A stretch of DNA of 64,000 bases from Provencibacterium sp. (GCA_022792175.1 JAAWAN010000018.1:1-64000); one strand, 5' to 3'. Shown: positions 1-8,897, numbered from the stretch's first letter. Notes: generated by a model from the letters alone, not told the origin. Program-made: numbers and translations.

Positions 1-112
1 ACAGAACCGGAGCTGGAAACCCTTGCGGGGCAAGGCTTTGAAACTGCTAATTTTCAACACATCAGCCGTGGAAAGACAGCGGTTTGAAAGGAAAGCGGTT
101 CGACCCTATCCC

Positions 113-145
113 CCCGCCCTTTCCCTATCCAGGGAAAGGGGGCGG
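113..145. repeat. GC-rich inverted repeat
   Basis: CCGCCCTTTCCCT and AGGGAAAGGGGGCGG pair around a 4-nt loop (ATCC). It directly abuts the larger inverted repeat at 148-302. Confidence 0.55.
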
Positions 146-147
146 CT

Positions 148-302
148 CTGGAGGATATATCCCCCGTTGCGCCTTGGGAGGTAGCACAGCCGGGACTGCC
201 AGTCAAGGGTGCGGAGCACCGCCGCGCAGCGGCGGCTTTGCCCTTGACAGGCTGCCCCGGCTGTGCTATGGGGGGCGCGGCGACGGGGGATACATCCAGC
301 AG
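148..302. repeat. Large nested inverted repeat (155 bp)
   Basis: The two ends form imperfect arms of about 47 nt. A 13-bp perfect segment, TAGCACAGCCGGG (182-194), pairs with 256-268. A second segment, GTCAAGGG (202-209), pairs with CCCTTGAC (241-248). The centre is a GC-rich mini-palindrome. An outer segment around ATATCCCCCGT (156-166) pairs imperfectly with 281-293. This is a fold-back structure typical of miniature palindromic elements or a structured RNA. No target-site duplication was recognised. Confidence 0.6.
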
Positions 303-462
303 AGCCTCCGTGGACGAAGCGGGGAAATGGGCGGGTCCCTTCTGGTCACGGTGTCCAGAAGATATACAAAAACACCGATCTGATTTGTTGGAAGCGGTGC
401 TTTGTGTAAGGTTGACAGCCTATTATGTTATTAGTTTTCTGTTTCCCTTTGTCAAGAGAAGA

Positions 463-502
463 TATGGTTTTGAATGTGAAAATGTTCAAAACCATACCCT
501 TT
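463..502 (+). terminator. Intrinsic terminator-like hairpin
   Basis: TATGGTTTTGAA (463-474) and TTCAAAACCATA (485-496) pair perfectly around a 10-nt loop, followed by CCCTTTTTC. It would end a rightward transcript entering from the left edge. Confidence 0.55.
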
Positions 503-531
503 TTCTTTCGAGATGCTTACTGCCCGTTTAA

Positions 532-571
532 CGGCCGGGGACAGGAGCGCCGGCCGGAATATCCCCGGCCG
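532..571. terminator. GC hairpin downstream of the Spo0A-C-like gene
   Basis: CGGCCGGGGA (532-541) pairs with TCCCCGGCCG (562-571), just beyond the stop of the minus-strand gene at 580. There is no clear T-run, so it could equally protect the mRNA end. Confidence 0.35.
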
Positions 572-579
572 CGGGATGG

Positions 580-969
580 CTAGAAGATGAGGGCGGGTTC
601 ATCGGCAATTACCTTGAAAAATGGCCTGCCAAAGTGGAGGTAAAAGGCCAGGTAGATGATGAGGTCGCGCGGAGCGCGGATATCGCCGAGGGCCCTTCCA
701 ATATAGCGAAGGCTCAGCTCCTTTTCGGCGAGTGAGTCCCAGCAGAGATTTGCCAGCCGCTCAATGCACCTGGAAGTGGCGGCGATGCTCCGGTTGATTT
801 TTGCGGCAGTCTGCGGATAGATATCCTTGGTAACGCGAATATCGTTCATGGAGATATGCTGCACGAACAGCAGGTCTTCCGCAATATCCACAGCATGGGT
901 CAGCGGACGGATGTCTGCACGGACAGCGCCGAGAATAGAACGTACGAGAAGCTCGGATTTCGTCATCAT
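580..969 (-). CDS. Spo0A C-terminal-domain-like protein
   Basis: This 129-residue protein resembles the Spo0A DNA-binding domain alone. The segment VTKDIYPQTAAKIN followed by CIERLANLCWDSL matches the Spo0A pattern of ITK-LYP, then a helix-turn-helix, then an RAIRHAIEVAW-type recognition helix. No phosphoacceptor receiver domain precedes it. I placed the start at ATG 969 because GAGGTGG lies about 8 nt upstream; a TTG at 990 opens the same frame but has no ribosome site. It is transcribed alone, divergently from the gene at 1205. Family membership is inferred from pattern. It could be an orphan regulator binding 0A-like boxes or a partner that modulates Spo0A. Confidence 0.6.
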   Translation of the reverse strand: MMTKSELLVRSILGAVRADIRPLTHAVDIAEDLLFVQHISMNDIRVTKDIYPQTAAKINRSIAATSRCIERLANLCWDSLAEKELSLRYIGRALGDIRAPRDLIIYLAFYLHFGRPFFKVIADEPALIF

Positions 970-1128
970 CTGGAAAACCACCTCTGTCAAGATGGTTTCA
1001 TATTACGATAAGGAGACATATTTTCGACAGTAAACAATGTAAAAAGATAAAATATCCATTTTTATCCTTTCTGGTTTATGGAATTAAATAGGCAGAATAG
1101 ACTTTTCGGCCAGGCCTGTTAGACTTTC

Positions 1129-1157
1129 TTGACTTCCGGGAGGCGCTACTTTATAAT
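1129..1157 (+). promoter_or_regulatory. SigA-type promoter of the gene at 1205
   Basis: TTGACT (1129-1134) and TATAAT (1152-1157) are separated by 17 bp, a near-consensus vegetative promoter about 45 nt upstream of the start codon. Confidence 0.75.
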
Positions 1158-1204
1158 GAAGAAAAACAAGCCGGTTACCCGGTATTAAGGGAGGGGATAT
1201 GAAT

Positions 1205-3025
1205 ATGAGAAACGAAGCTTTTCCGGTCCTGCTTGCGGATGCGTTTGTTACTGTTTATGGCAGGCGCTGGCTTTTTGATTCCTCCTATCAGCCCCGCATT
1301 CTGCTGTGCGGCGGCGGGGAGGTACCGTTTGCGTGTGCGCGTTCGGTCAAGCGCACCCCGCTGAAAACCGGTCTGGGAGCAGGGGAAAGTGTTCGCTATG
1401 CTGATTTTGAGGGCTATCCCTCACTCCTGTTTGAGACCCGCATACTGATAGACAGTACGACCGGCTTTGTGGACTGCACCTTCGTTCCGCTCAATATGGC
1501 CGGACTAAAGGTGAAGGAGGTTTGCTGGCCGGCTCCGCTTTTGGCAGATGAGCCGGGCGCCTATGCGGTACTGAACACCATGCAGGGCCAGCTGCTGCCT
1601 GCCGACTGGCCGCAGCCCTTCGGAGAAAAACTCCCCTTTGATGGGCAGATGGGCTCGGAGGCGGCCTATATGCCCTGGTGGGGAGAGATTACCCCGCAGG
1701 GTGGCTATCTCTGCTATGTCCGCCAGAGCTGGGACAGTGCCTATACCGTCCACCATCCGGCGGGAGGGCCTACCCGCATAGCGGTGCGCCATCTCCCCTC
1801 GCTGGGTGAGATGCGCTATGCCCGAACGGTGACCTACTGCTTTTTGCCGGCTGGCAGCGATTATGTAAGCCTTTGCCGGCTCTACCGCGAAATTGCGGAT
1901 GAGGAGGGCCGTCCCCGCACGCTGCGGGAGAAGGCCGCCCAGAACCCGCAGGTTTCAAAGCTCATCGGCTGCTGTGTGATGCATGTCCCCGGCAAGACCC
2001 ATATTACCGAGGGCTCCGCCTACTATGACCGGGAGAATCCGGAGAAAAACGACCAGCTGGTCCCCTTCTCCCACTGGACGCAGCGGGTAAAGCAGCTGAA
2101 AAAGCTGGGGGTAGAGCAGCTCTACCTGCATCTCGATGGCTGGGGACAGCCCGGCTATGACAACCAGCATCCGGATTATCTGCCCCCCTGCAAAGAGGCC
2201 GGAGGCTGGGAGGGGATGAAGGAGCTTTCGGATACCATGCAGCAGCTGGGATATATGTTCGGCATACATGACCAGTACCGCGACTATTATCTGGATGCCA
2301 CCACCTATGACCCGGACAATGCCGCCATGAGTGCGGACGGATCTCTCTTCGAGTTCTCCCGCTGGGCGGGCGGCGCGCAGAACTATCTCTGCGCGAGTCT
2401 GGCGCCGGCGTATGTGCGCCGCAATTTCGAGCAGCTGTTTGCCCATGGCATCCATCTGGAGGGGACTTATCTGGATGTGTTCACCTGCAACGAGCTGGAT
2501 GAATGCATCAATCCCCATCATCCGATGACCCGCCGGGAATGCATCGATGTGCGCAACCAGTGTTTTCACTATCTGAGTGCGCACGGTGTCGCTCCCTCCT
2601 CGGAGGAGGTCAACGACTGGGCGGTGCCGGCCCAGGTTTTCTGCCACTGGGCGCCCTATATGGAGGGCTGTGCCATCCCGGTTCCGCTTTATAACCTGGT
2701 CTATCATGACTGCGTCATCATCCCCTGGATGATGACGGCCGGCTGCTGGGGTATTCCGCAGGGCACCACCGGGTTTATGCATGCGCTGTTAAACGGCGGC
2801 ATGGGCTATATGGATGAGCAGCTGGAGGGGGAGGCGCTGCAGGAGAACATCCGGCAGTGGCAGGTGCTGCGCGAGCTGCAGCAGCATGTGGCGATGGAAA
2901 AAATGGTAAATCACGAGATGCTCAGCGAAGACCGCACTTTGCAGCGCACCACCTTCTCCGATGGCACCCGGGTGACGGTCAATTTTAAGGAAAACACCTA
3001 TCAGATTGACTATCCGGATGCCTGA
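1205..3025 (+). CDS. Predicted glycosidase, DUF5696-like TIM-barrel protein
   Basis: This is a 606-residue cytoplasmic protein with no signal peptide or membrane segment. An N-terminal beta-rich part (about residues 1-230) precedes a barrel-like region. That region has the strand motif QLYLHLDGWG, acidic residues in FGIHDQYRDYY, and LEGTYLDVFTC, the kind of Asp placement seen in retaining glycosidases. I recognise the layout as DUF5696/GH101-like but cannot name the substrate. ATG 1205 is preferred over ATG 1199 because the GGGAGGGG site at 1190-1197 is then about 7 nt away. It has its own promoter (1129-1157) and a strong terminator, so it is monocistronic. Confidence 0.55.
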   Translation: MRNEAFPVLLADAFVTVYGRRWLFDSSYQPRILLCGGGEVPFACARSVKRTPLKTGLGAGESVRYADFEGYPSLLFETRILIDSTTGFVDCTFVPLNMAGLKVKEVCWPAPLLADEPGAYAVLNTMQGQLLPADWPQPFGEKLPFDGQMGSEAAYMPWWGEITPQGGYLCYVRQSWDSAYTVHHPAGGPTRIAVRHLPSLGEMRYARTVTYCFLPAGSDYVSLCRLYREIADEEGRPRTLREKAAQNPQVSKLIGCCVMHVPGKTHITEGSAYYDRENPEKNDQLVPFSHWTQRVKQLKKLGVEQLYLHLDGWGQPGYDNQHPDYLPPCKEAGGWEGMKELSDTMQQLGYMFGIHDQYRDYYLDATTYDPDNAAMSADGSLFEFSRWAGGAQNYLCASLAPAYVRRNFEQLFAHGIHLEGTYLDVFTCNELDECINPHHPMTRRECIDVRNQCFHYLSAHGVAPSSEEVNDWAVPAQVFCHWAPYMEGCAIPVPLYNLVYHDCVIIPWMMTAGCWGIPQGTTGFMHALLNGGMGYMDEQLEGEALQENIRQWQVLRELQQHVAMEKMVNHEMLSEDRTLQRTTFSDGTRVTVNFKENTYQIDYPDA

Positions 3026-3068
3026 AAAAGAAAAAAGCAGGCCCGCTCCTTTTGAAAGTCATATTCTC

Positions 3069-3121
3069 AGGGAAGGCCGGGGAAGAGAACGACAGCTTCT
3101 CTTCCCCGGCCTTCCCTTTTT
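3069..3121 (+). terminator. Intrinsic terminator
   Basis: A perfect 21-bp stem (3069-3089 with 3097-3117) with a 7-nt loop is followed by a T-run. It closes the transcript of the gene ending at 3025. Confidence 0.9.
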
Positions 3122-3202
3122 CTGTTTTAGAGCTCCCTAAATCCCTGCTCAGGTATTTTTACAGCTTCTGCAGACAGAATAAGCCTGTCAGGAGGAAAGA
3201 AG

Positions 3203-4207
3203 ATGAATTTTGGATGCAGCAGCTTTTCATGGGAAACAAAGGACGGACGGCACCTTTTGGGGAGGACCTACGACCAGTTCGGAAACCTGCAGAAAAACCA
3301 GGTTATCGCTCTCCCGGCAGGGATTCCCTGCTCTGCCAGCCTTCGGAAAAAGACGGAGGAGGCGCCCTCCCGATATGGCTACACGGGTATGGCGGTGCTG
3401 GGCTTCGGCGAGCCGATTGTGGTGGATGGCGTCAATACGGCCGGGCTGATGGGCGCCCTGCTCCACTATCCCGAATATGCGGTTTATGAGAAAACAGCCA
3501 GAGCGAACAAAACGGCGGTCCATCCGGGACGACTGCTGGCCTGGCTTTTTAGCCGCTGCGCCGGGGTAGATGAAGCAGTAAGAGCGATGGAGGATATTGC
3601 GCTTCTGGATGACCTTTCCCAGGGCAGCCCGCTGGCGGCGCACTATATTCTCAGCGACCGCAGCGGAGAAACGGTCGTTCTGGAGCCGGATGCGGGAGGC
3701 TTAAAAATCCACCGGCAGACGATCGGCGTGCTGGCCAACAGCCCGGATTATCTGTGGCACCGGACTCATCTGCGGGCCTATGTGGGGGTCCATAACCTGC
3801 CGAATCCGCCGCGGATGATTGCCGGCCACGAAATCCGGGAGTTTGGCAGGCGGCTGGGCGGCGGGTTCGGCCTGCCGGGGGACTACTCCTCTCCCTCCCG
3901 CTTTGTGCGGCTGGCCTTTATGAAGCAGTTTGCCGTTCAGGGAAAGGATGAGGCGGAGGGGGTAGGCAGAATGTTTCGGGCGTTTGCCCCGGTTGTAATT
4001 CCGGAGGGACTCGCCAGAGCAGATGCGCAGCAGGAGGACTATGAGCAGACGCTGTGCATCTCGGTCATGTGCGCGGAGAGCGGCGTTTATTATTTTGCCC
4101 CCTCCCAGAACCGCCGGATTTCGGCGGTGTGCCCTTTGCAGAGAAAGGGGCAGCAGGCGCAGTATTTCGAGCTGGGAGCCGCTCAGGATATCGACTACAG
4201 AAATTAA
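3203..4207 (+). CDS. Penicillin V acylase / choloylglycine hydrolase family
   Basis: A 334-residue Ntn hydrolase of the linear-amide C-N hydrolase family. It begins MNFGCSSF, so Cys5 would become the N-terminal nucleophile after loss of a four-residue propeptide, as in Bacillus sphaericus penicillin V acylase (which starts MLGCSS). Further family landmarks are GRTYDQFG, DGVNTAGLMGALL, and LANSPDYLWH followed by LRAYVGV, the last close to the acylase text. The oxyanion and active-site Asn/Arg region (SPSRFVRL) is present. The start has an AGGAGG site. Members cleave penicillin V, bile-salt amides or acyl-homoserine lactones. The acylase-like propeptide favours a non-bile substrate here, but specificity cannot be read from sequence alone. 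It is monocistronic and ends at two hairpins (4308-4394). Confidence 0.85.
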   Translation: MNFGCSSFSWETKDGRHLLGRTYDQFGNLQKNQVIALPAGIPCSASLRKKTEEAPSRYGYTGMAVLGFGEPIVVDGVNTAGLMGALLHYPEYAVYEKTARANKTAVHPGRLLAWLFSRCAGVDEAVRAMEDIALLDDLSQGSPLAAHYILSDRSGETVVLEPDAGGLKIHRQTIGVLANSPDYLWHRTHLRAYVGVHNLPNPPRMIAGHEIREFGRRLGGGFGLPGDYSSPSRFVRLAFMKQFAVQGKDEAEGVGRMFRAFAPVVIPEGLARADAQQEDYEQTLCISVMCAESGVYYFAPSQNRRISAVCPLQRKGQQAQYFELGAAQDIDYRN

Positions 4208-4307
4208 GCGGCCGTGGGTTTTGGAAGATAGGATTATTTTCGCATCGGGCAGACAGGGGAGAGAAAAATGTTCTTTTCTGGGGCCCTGCGGCAGATAAAG
4301 CGGGTAA

Positions 4308-4347
4308 AAGGGCGCGCTGCAAAACGAAAGTTTTGCAGCGCGCCCTT
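4308..4347 (+). terminator. Shared-core hairpin, copy 1
   Basis: An 18-bp perfect stem with a GAAA tetraloop. The inner arms CTGCAAAAC and GTTTTGCAG are identical to copies at 23205 and 27427, while the outer flank here is AAGGGCGCG/CGCGCCCTT. It lies after the acylase gene. A partial right arm, TTTTGCAGCGCGC, recurs at about 4420-4432. Confidence 0.8.
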
Positions 4348-4350
4348 ACG

Positions 4351-4394
4351 AAAAAACGCTTTTGGGGCATAATTTTGCCCCAAAAGCGTTTTTT
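4351..4394. terminator. Bidirectional intrinsic terminator
   Basis: AAAAAACGCTTTTGGGGCA pairs perfectly with TGCCCCAAAAGCGTTTTTT around a 6-nt loop, with A-run and T-run on either side. It separates the convergent acylase gene and the AraC-type regulator gene. Confidence 0.85.
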
Positions 4395-4478
4395 CCGGTT
4401 TCTGCAGGCCGGAAAAATATTTTGCAGCGCGCTCTTTTTGGGGAGATGGGAAAGGGGAAAGCGGCCGGGTGCGCAGTC

Positions 4479-6731
4479 TCAGGTGGGAGGGGAGAAGGAG
4501 GCAGTGAGCTGCTTGCGGTATTCTCCCGGCGTCAGGCCCCGGCTGTCCTTAAACAGCTTGATATAATATTTGGCGCTGTTAAAGCCCAGCTGCTCGCTGA
4601 TCTGCCTAATGGTCAGGTCCGGGTCGCGCAGCAGCTCGCAGCTTTGGTCGATGCGGTAGTCGTTGATATACTGCACAAACGAATGTCCGGTATACCGGCG
4701 GAGGATTTGATTGACATAGGTCGGGCTCAAGTTGACCGAGGCGCAGAGCTGCTCGATAGAAGGGCTGCCGGCATAGTTTTCCCGCACGAAGGAGGAAATT
4801 TTCAGAAAATAGCCGTCCATCTTTGAATCGCTGCTCTTCTGCGCCCGCTCGGCGAGGGCGCAAACGGCTGAGCAGAAATATTCCCAGATTTCCTTCTGGC
4901 TTTCGAAATTCTGCAGATTGACAGGGGCGGCCGGCTGGCTGCTGGAAAAGGAGAGCTCCTCCATCAGCTCGATGATGGAGGCATTGAGCCGCAGGATAAA
5001 CTGCTGGGTGGCAAAATAGGAGCGCTGCTCGCTGAGCTGCTCAAACATCTCCCGCAGAAGGGAGAGCGCGCTCTCCTTCTTTCCGGCTTTGATGAGGGTA
5101 CGCAGGTTTTCATCCTGGCTGGCGGGATAGCGGTAGGCCTCTTGCGCATCGTTTTGTATATCCTTCGAGAGAATAATCTGGTCCGGCCCGAAGATAATCC
5201 GGTAGCGGCTGGCCTGCAGCGCCAGCTGATAGGCGCGGTTAAGCTCTTCAATGGGGACCGGCTCATCGCAGACACCGACCGAGAGCGAGACCTGCAGCCG
5301 GGAATGGACCTGCTCGATAATCCGGTTGAGGTTAAACAGAAGCGCCTCCATCTGAACGGCGGCAGCCAGCACCACACATTTGTAGGAGGTTTCCACGCAG
5401 AAAAAGCTGCACCCGGCCCCGGACATCACGCTTTCGGCAATGCCGGTGACCGACAGGCCTTCGAGGTATTCGCTCCCGCCGTTTTTCTGCCCCCCTTCCA
5501 TTTTGAGGACCGAGAGGATGAGCCCATCCTCCGGCAGCGAGAGTTCCAGCCGCTGCGCCTGCTCCAGAATGGTTTCGCGGCAGCTGCGCTGAACAATCAG
5601 GCTCAGATAGAATTTTTCCTTAAACAGCGGCACCACCGCGTCCCATTGCTCCTGCATCCGCTCCCGGTCGGAGAAAATCTGAAGCACATCCCTTTTAATG
5701 TTTCCGGTGGCGTTCTGGTAGGAGAGCGCCTTGTTTTCAATGATGGAGAACACCTCGTCATAGCGGTGAAAGGCGGTGGAAATCAGCTGAAAGATGATAA
5801 ACGAGCCCGCCAGCAGCAAAAACAGGCTGATGCCGATAATCAGAAAGCGCAGGTGGGTGAGGGTAGAATAGACCTTTTGAATGGGGTAGGCCATCAAATA
5901 GGTCCAGTCCCGCGCCGAGGAGCGCCGGGCGACCACCAGGCAGGGGACGCCGTCGATTTCGCGGATCTGCTGCTCACCTCCGGGGAGGATGCCCTGCAGG
6001 TGCGGCAGCTCATCCGCTTTCTGATAGAGGAGGCTCTCATCCTGCGAGAAGATGATCGAGCCGTTCGGGTCGGTGATATAAAAGAGGGGGGAATCCTCAC
6101 CGTGCCGGATAATGTCCCGGAAGATATCCGACTGCCGGATGTTGATAATCAGCGCGCCGTTCGGACTGACGCTCTCTCCGATAGGCAGGCGGACGAAAAC
6201 CGAAAAAACATGCTTGCGCTCCCCGCGGTGAACGAAGGGATGGGTATCGGCAACGGTGATATCCGCCCCGGGGCTGTTATACCACTGCAGAAAGTTCTCG
6301 TCCAAAAAGGCATCCTCGGGGGCGACGCCATAGTCCTGATACATCATCTGGCCGCTTTTTTCCATATAAAAGGCGAGCGAGTCAATATACCGGCTGGAAT
6401 TTTTAATCTGGTCGAGCTTTTTCATCAGATAGGAGTAGGTGTCAAACTGCTGGGGATAGTCGCTTTCCATCAGCGGATAAAGATTTTTATCGTTATAAAT
6501 CTGCTTAGAGATGTCGAGAATGTTATCCACCGTTAAATCAATCGAGGCATTGATCTGCAGCATGCTCTCCTGAATCAGCGAGCTGCATTCGCTGAGCAGC
6601 GCGCTGCGCGACTGCCGGTAGTAGGAGAAGCCGGACAGAATGATAAGAACGGCGACAATTCCCAATATGCTGGTATAGATGCGCGGGGTGGCCCTGCCCC
6701 GTATCCTTTGAAAGCTGCTGAGAACGGACAA
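4479..6731 (-). CDS. Membrane-bound AraC-family regulator (YesN/YtdP-like)
   Basis: This 750-residue protein has a transmembrane helix at about 19-39, an extracellular double-Cache-like region to about 285, and a second helix around 292-315 (FLIIGISLFLLLAGSFI). A cytoplasmic linker follows, with an AraC HTH pair in the last 100 residues (IEQLCASVNLSPTYVNQILR, then IRQISEQLGFNSAKYYIKLF). Such proteins sense a ligand outside the cell and activate neighbouring sugar importer genes. It is divergent from importer A, with a 329-bp shared control region, so regulation of operon A is likely (inference). An antisense open frame of 464 codons on the plus strand is a composition artefact. Confidence 0.85.
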   Translation of the reverse strand: MSVLSSFQRIRGRATPRIYTSILGIVAVLIILSGFSYYRQSRSALLSECSSLIQESMLQINASIDLTVDNILDISKQIYNDKNLYPLMESDYPQQFDTYSYLMKKLDQIKNSSRYIDSLAFYMEKSGQMMYQDYGVAPEDAFLDENFLQWYNSPGADITVADTHPFVHRGERKHVFSVFVRLPIGESVSPNGALIINIRQSDIFRDIIRHGEDSPLFYITDPNGSIIFSQDESLLYQKADELPHLQGILPGGEQQIREIDGVPCLVVARRSSARDWTYLMAYPIQKVYSTLTHLRFLIIGISLFLLLAGSFIIFQLISTAFHRYDEVFSIIENKALSYQNATGNIKRDVLQIFSDRERMQEQWDAVVPLFKEKFYLSLIVQRSCRETILEQAQRLELSLPEDGLILSVLKMEGGQKNGGSEYLEGLSVTGIAESVMSGAGCSFFCVETSYKCVVLAAAVQMEALLFNLNRIIEQVHSRLQVSLSVGVCDEPVPIEELNRAYQLALQASRYRIIFGPDQIILSKDIQNDAQEAYRYPASQDENLRTLIKAGKKESALSLLREMFEQLSEQRSYFATQQFILRLNASIIELMEELSFSSSQPAAPVNLQNFESQKEIWEYFCSAVCALAERAQKSSDSKMDGYFLKISSFVRENYAGSPSIEQLCASVNLSPTYVNQILRRYTGHSFVQYINDYRIDQSCELLRDPDLTIRQISEQLGFNSAKYYIKLFKDSRGLTPGEYRKQLTASFSPPT

Positions 6732-7060
6732 AGAAAAGCCTCCTTCTCTCTGAAGCTGCCTGCCGGCGGAAAATCAGGGATACCAGAAATAAAAACTGGA
6801 TGGAACAATCCGACAAAAGCCAAGGGCGGCAGGGAAAGATAAATAGGCATGATTGCAGCGTTCGCAGGCGCCTGTTCGCTTTTCTGGTATCCAGTTTGTG
6901 AATTTTCCATTTACAACCGATAGAAAAACCTCTAATATTCTGGGTGTACAAGAAAATGTTATGTGCATATTGCCCGGGATATTTCTCCAAAAGCCCTGTC
7001 CAGTATAACATAAATCCCGCGGCTGCACAAAACGGAAATTGATTTTCTGGAGGAGACGCC
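6732..7060. promoter_or_regulatory. Divergent control region of operon A
   Basis: No gene is visible. A TATAAC at 7004-7009 is a possible -10 for operon A, but its -35 is poor, consistent with activator dependence on the AraC-type regulator. No perfect operator palindrome was found. Confidence 0.4.
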
Positions 7061-7975
7061 ATGCAAAAAATCAAAACCTTTTTCTGCAAATACCGCTATC
7101 TGCATCTGATGATGCTGCCCTGCATCCTTTTTTTCCTGATTTTCAAGTATGTGCCAATGTATGGACTCATCATCGCCTTTAAGGACTATGAGGCGGTGGG
7201 AGGCTTTTGGGGGATACTCTCAGCGCCCTTTGTGGGGCTGCAGAATTTTAAGCGCTTTTTCTCCTCCATCTATTTCGGGCGGCTGCTGCGCAATACGCTG
7301 CTTATCAGCACCTACCGGCTGATTTTCTCCTTCCCGGCGCCTGTCATCATGGCGATTCTCATCAATGAGATCCGCAGCACCCGCTTTAAGCGGACGGTGC
7401 AGACGATTACCTATATGCCGCATTTCCTCTCCTGGGTGATCGTTTCCGGGCTGCTTATCGTTCTGCTTTCGCCGACCTCGGGGCCGGCGGCCGGGCTTTT
7501 CCGGCTGCTCGGCAAGGAGCCGGTTGCCCTTTTGAGTGATACCCGCTATTTCCGTTCGCTTCTGGTCATCAGCGAGGTCTGGAAGAGCGTTGGCTGGGGA
7601 ACGATTATCTATCTTGCGGCTATCACCGGCATCGACCAGGAAATCTATGAGGCCGCGACGGTGGATGGGGCGAGCCGCCTGCAGAAAATTTTCAAAATCA
7701 CTCTGCCGCAGATGGCGGACATTATCTCCATCATGCTGATTCTCGCCGTCGGCAAAATTCTCGATGAAAACTTCGAGCAGGTCTTCAACATGTATAACCC
7801 CGCCGTTTATGAGGTGGCCGATGTGTTTGAGACCTATGTTTACCGCACCGGCATTCTCAACGCCCAGTATTCCTATTCGGCTGCTGTCGGCGTCTTCAAA
7901 TCGGTCGTTTCGCTGGTTCTGGTGCTGATAACCAACAAGCTTGCCCGGCTGATGGGCAATGAAGGCATCTGGTAA
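7061..7975 (+). CDS. ABC importer permease, LplB type (importer A)
   Basis: A 304-residue inner-membrane permease with six predicted helices. It starts MQKIKTFF and has the family opening LMMLPCILFFLIFKYVPMYG and the segment IIAFKDYE. The EAA loop, EAATVDGA followed by ITLPQ, contacts the ATPase. It pairs with the YtcP-type permease 14 nt downstream and the lipoprotein that follows, as in complex-polysaccharide or oligosaccharide importers (LplB/YtcP/LipO). The start has a GGAGGAG site. No ATPase gene is nearby. Confidence 0.9.
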   Translation: MQKIKTFFCKYRYLHLMMLPCILFFLIFKYVPMYGLIIAFKDYEAVGGFWGILSAPFVGLQNFKRFFSSIYFGRLLRNTLLISTYRLIFSFPAPVIMAILINEIRSTRFKRTVQTITYMPHFLSWVIVSGLLIVLLSPTSGPAAGLFRLLGKEPVALLSDTRYFRSLLVISEVWKSVGWGTIIYLAAITGIDQEIYEAATVDGASRLQKIFKITLPQMADIISIMLILAVGKILDENFEQVFNMYNPAVYEVADVFETYVYRTGILNAQYSYSAAVGVFKSVVSLVLVLITNKLARLMGNEGIW

Positions 7976-7989
7976 AGGGAGGATTTTTT

Positions 7990-8865
7990 ATGCGTGAATC
8001 GTTAGGCGACCGCATCTTCGGCATTCTGAACACGATATTCATGGTTTTTATCTGTGCGGTTATGCTCTACCCCATTTTATTTGTGGTGGGCCGCTCGCTG
8101 ATGAGCGACATGGAGCGCGCCGCCCGTCCCTTCGCGCTGGTGCCGCGGGAATTTACGGCGGGAGCCTATCAGTTCATTTTTATGAAGGGCTCCTATCTTG
8201 TCAACGCCTACCTTGTCACCATCGCTCGAACGGTGACAGGCGCCTTTGCCAGCCTGGCGATGACCAGCCTCTGCGCCTATGTACTCTCCCGAAAGGAGTA
8301 TCCGCTGCGTAATTTCTTCACCCTGCTGATTGTCTTCACCATGTGGTTTAACGGGGGGCTGATTCCGAACTTTCTGCTGATACAGGCGCTGGGGCTCAGC
8401 AACAACTTCTGGGTCTATATTTTGCCCAACCTCATCAGCGCCTGGAATATGATTATCATGCGCAACTTTTTTTCTTCCATTCCGGAAACGCTCTTCGAGT
8501 CTGCCCGTATTGACGGGGCAAACGACCTGACCATCTATGCGCGCATCGTCATGCCCCTTTCGGGCGCGACGCTGGCCACCATCGGCCTGTTTTATGCGGT
8601 CTGGCAATGGAACGCCTGGTTTGATTCGCTGATGTACTGCTCCTCGCGCAGCCTGTGGACGATGCAGCTGTTCCTGCGCGAGATTATCCGCAACGTACAG
8701 TTTGCAGACCTGCTCGACCCTTCCGCCTCTGTCAGCTATATACCGCCGGCGGAATCGGTGCAGATGGCAACCATTGTGGTGGCGACCGTTCCCATTCTCT
8801 GTCTGTATCCCTTTTTGCAGAAATACTTTGTAAAAGGGGTGATGGTTGGATCGCTGAAAGGTTAA
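7990..8865 (+). CDS. ABC importer permease, YtcP type (importer A)
   Basis: A 291-residue second permease of importer A. Family landmarks are FTMWFNGGLIPNFLL, ESARIDGAND in the EAA loop, and the C-terminus FLQKYFVKGVMVGSLKG, which is nearly identical in the YtcP homologues of importers C and D. It forms a heterodimer with the upstream LplB-type subunit (family knowledge). A strong GGGAGG site precedes ATG 7990. Confidence 0.9.
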   Translation: MRESLGDRIFGILNTIFMVFICAVMLYPILFVVGRSLMSDMERAARPFALVPREFTAGAYQFIFMKGSYLVNAYLVTIARTVTGAFASLAMTSLCAYVLSRKEYPLRNFFTLLIVFTMWFNGGLIPNFLLIQALGLSNNFWVYILPNLISAWNMIIMRNFFSSIPETLFESARIDGANDLTIYARIVMPLSGATLATIGLFYAVWQWNAWFDSLMYCSSRSLWTMQLFLREIIRNVQFADLLDPSASVSYIPPAESVQMATIVVATVPILCLYPFLQKYFVKGVMVGSLKG

Positions 8866-8897
8866 ACCGTTAACTCAGAAAGGAGATTTAAAAGCTT

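Larger units (their letters stand above)
1..579. other. Gene-free left edge
   Basis: I see no convincing coding sequence here. Short open frames exist, but they are proline/glycine-rich readings of GC-rich palindromes and lack ribosome sites. The stretch is dominated by inverted repeats at 113-145 and 148-302 and a terminator-like hairpin at 463-500. It may be the 3' flank of a gene or mobile element lying left of the window. Confidence 0.5.

Noticed and set aside
84-531. Small plus-strand proteins of 97-99 residues at the left edge
   Set aside because: They translate through palindromic DNA, overlap one another and lack ribosome sites.
5142-6536. 464-codon plus-strand open frame opposite the AraC-type regulator
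   Set aside because: Antisense shadow of a gene with clear domains; composition only.
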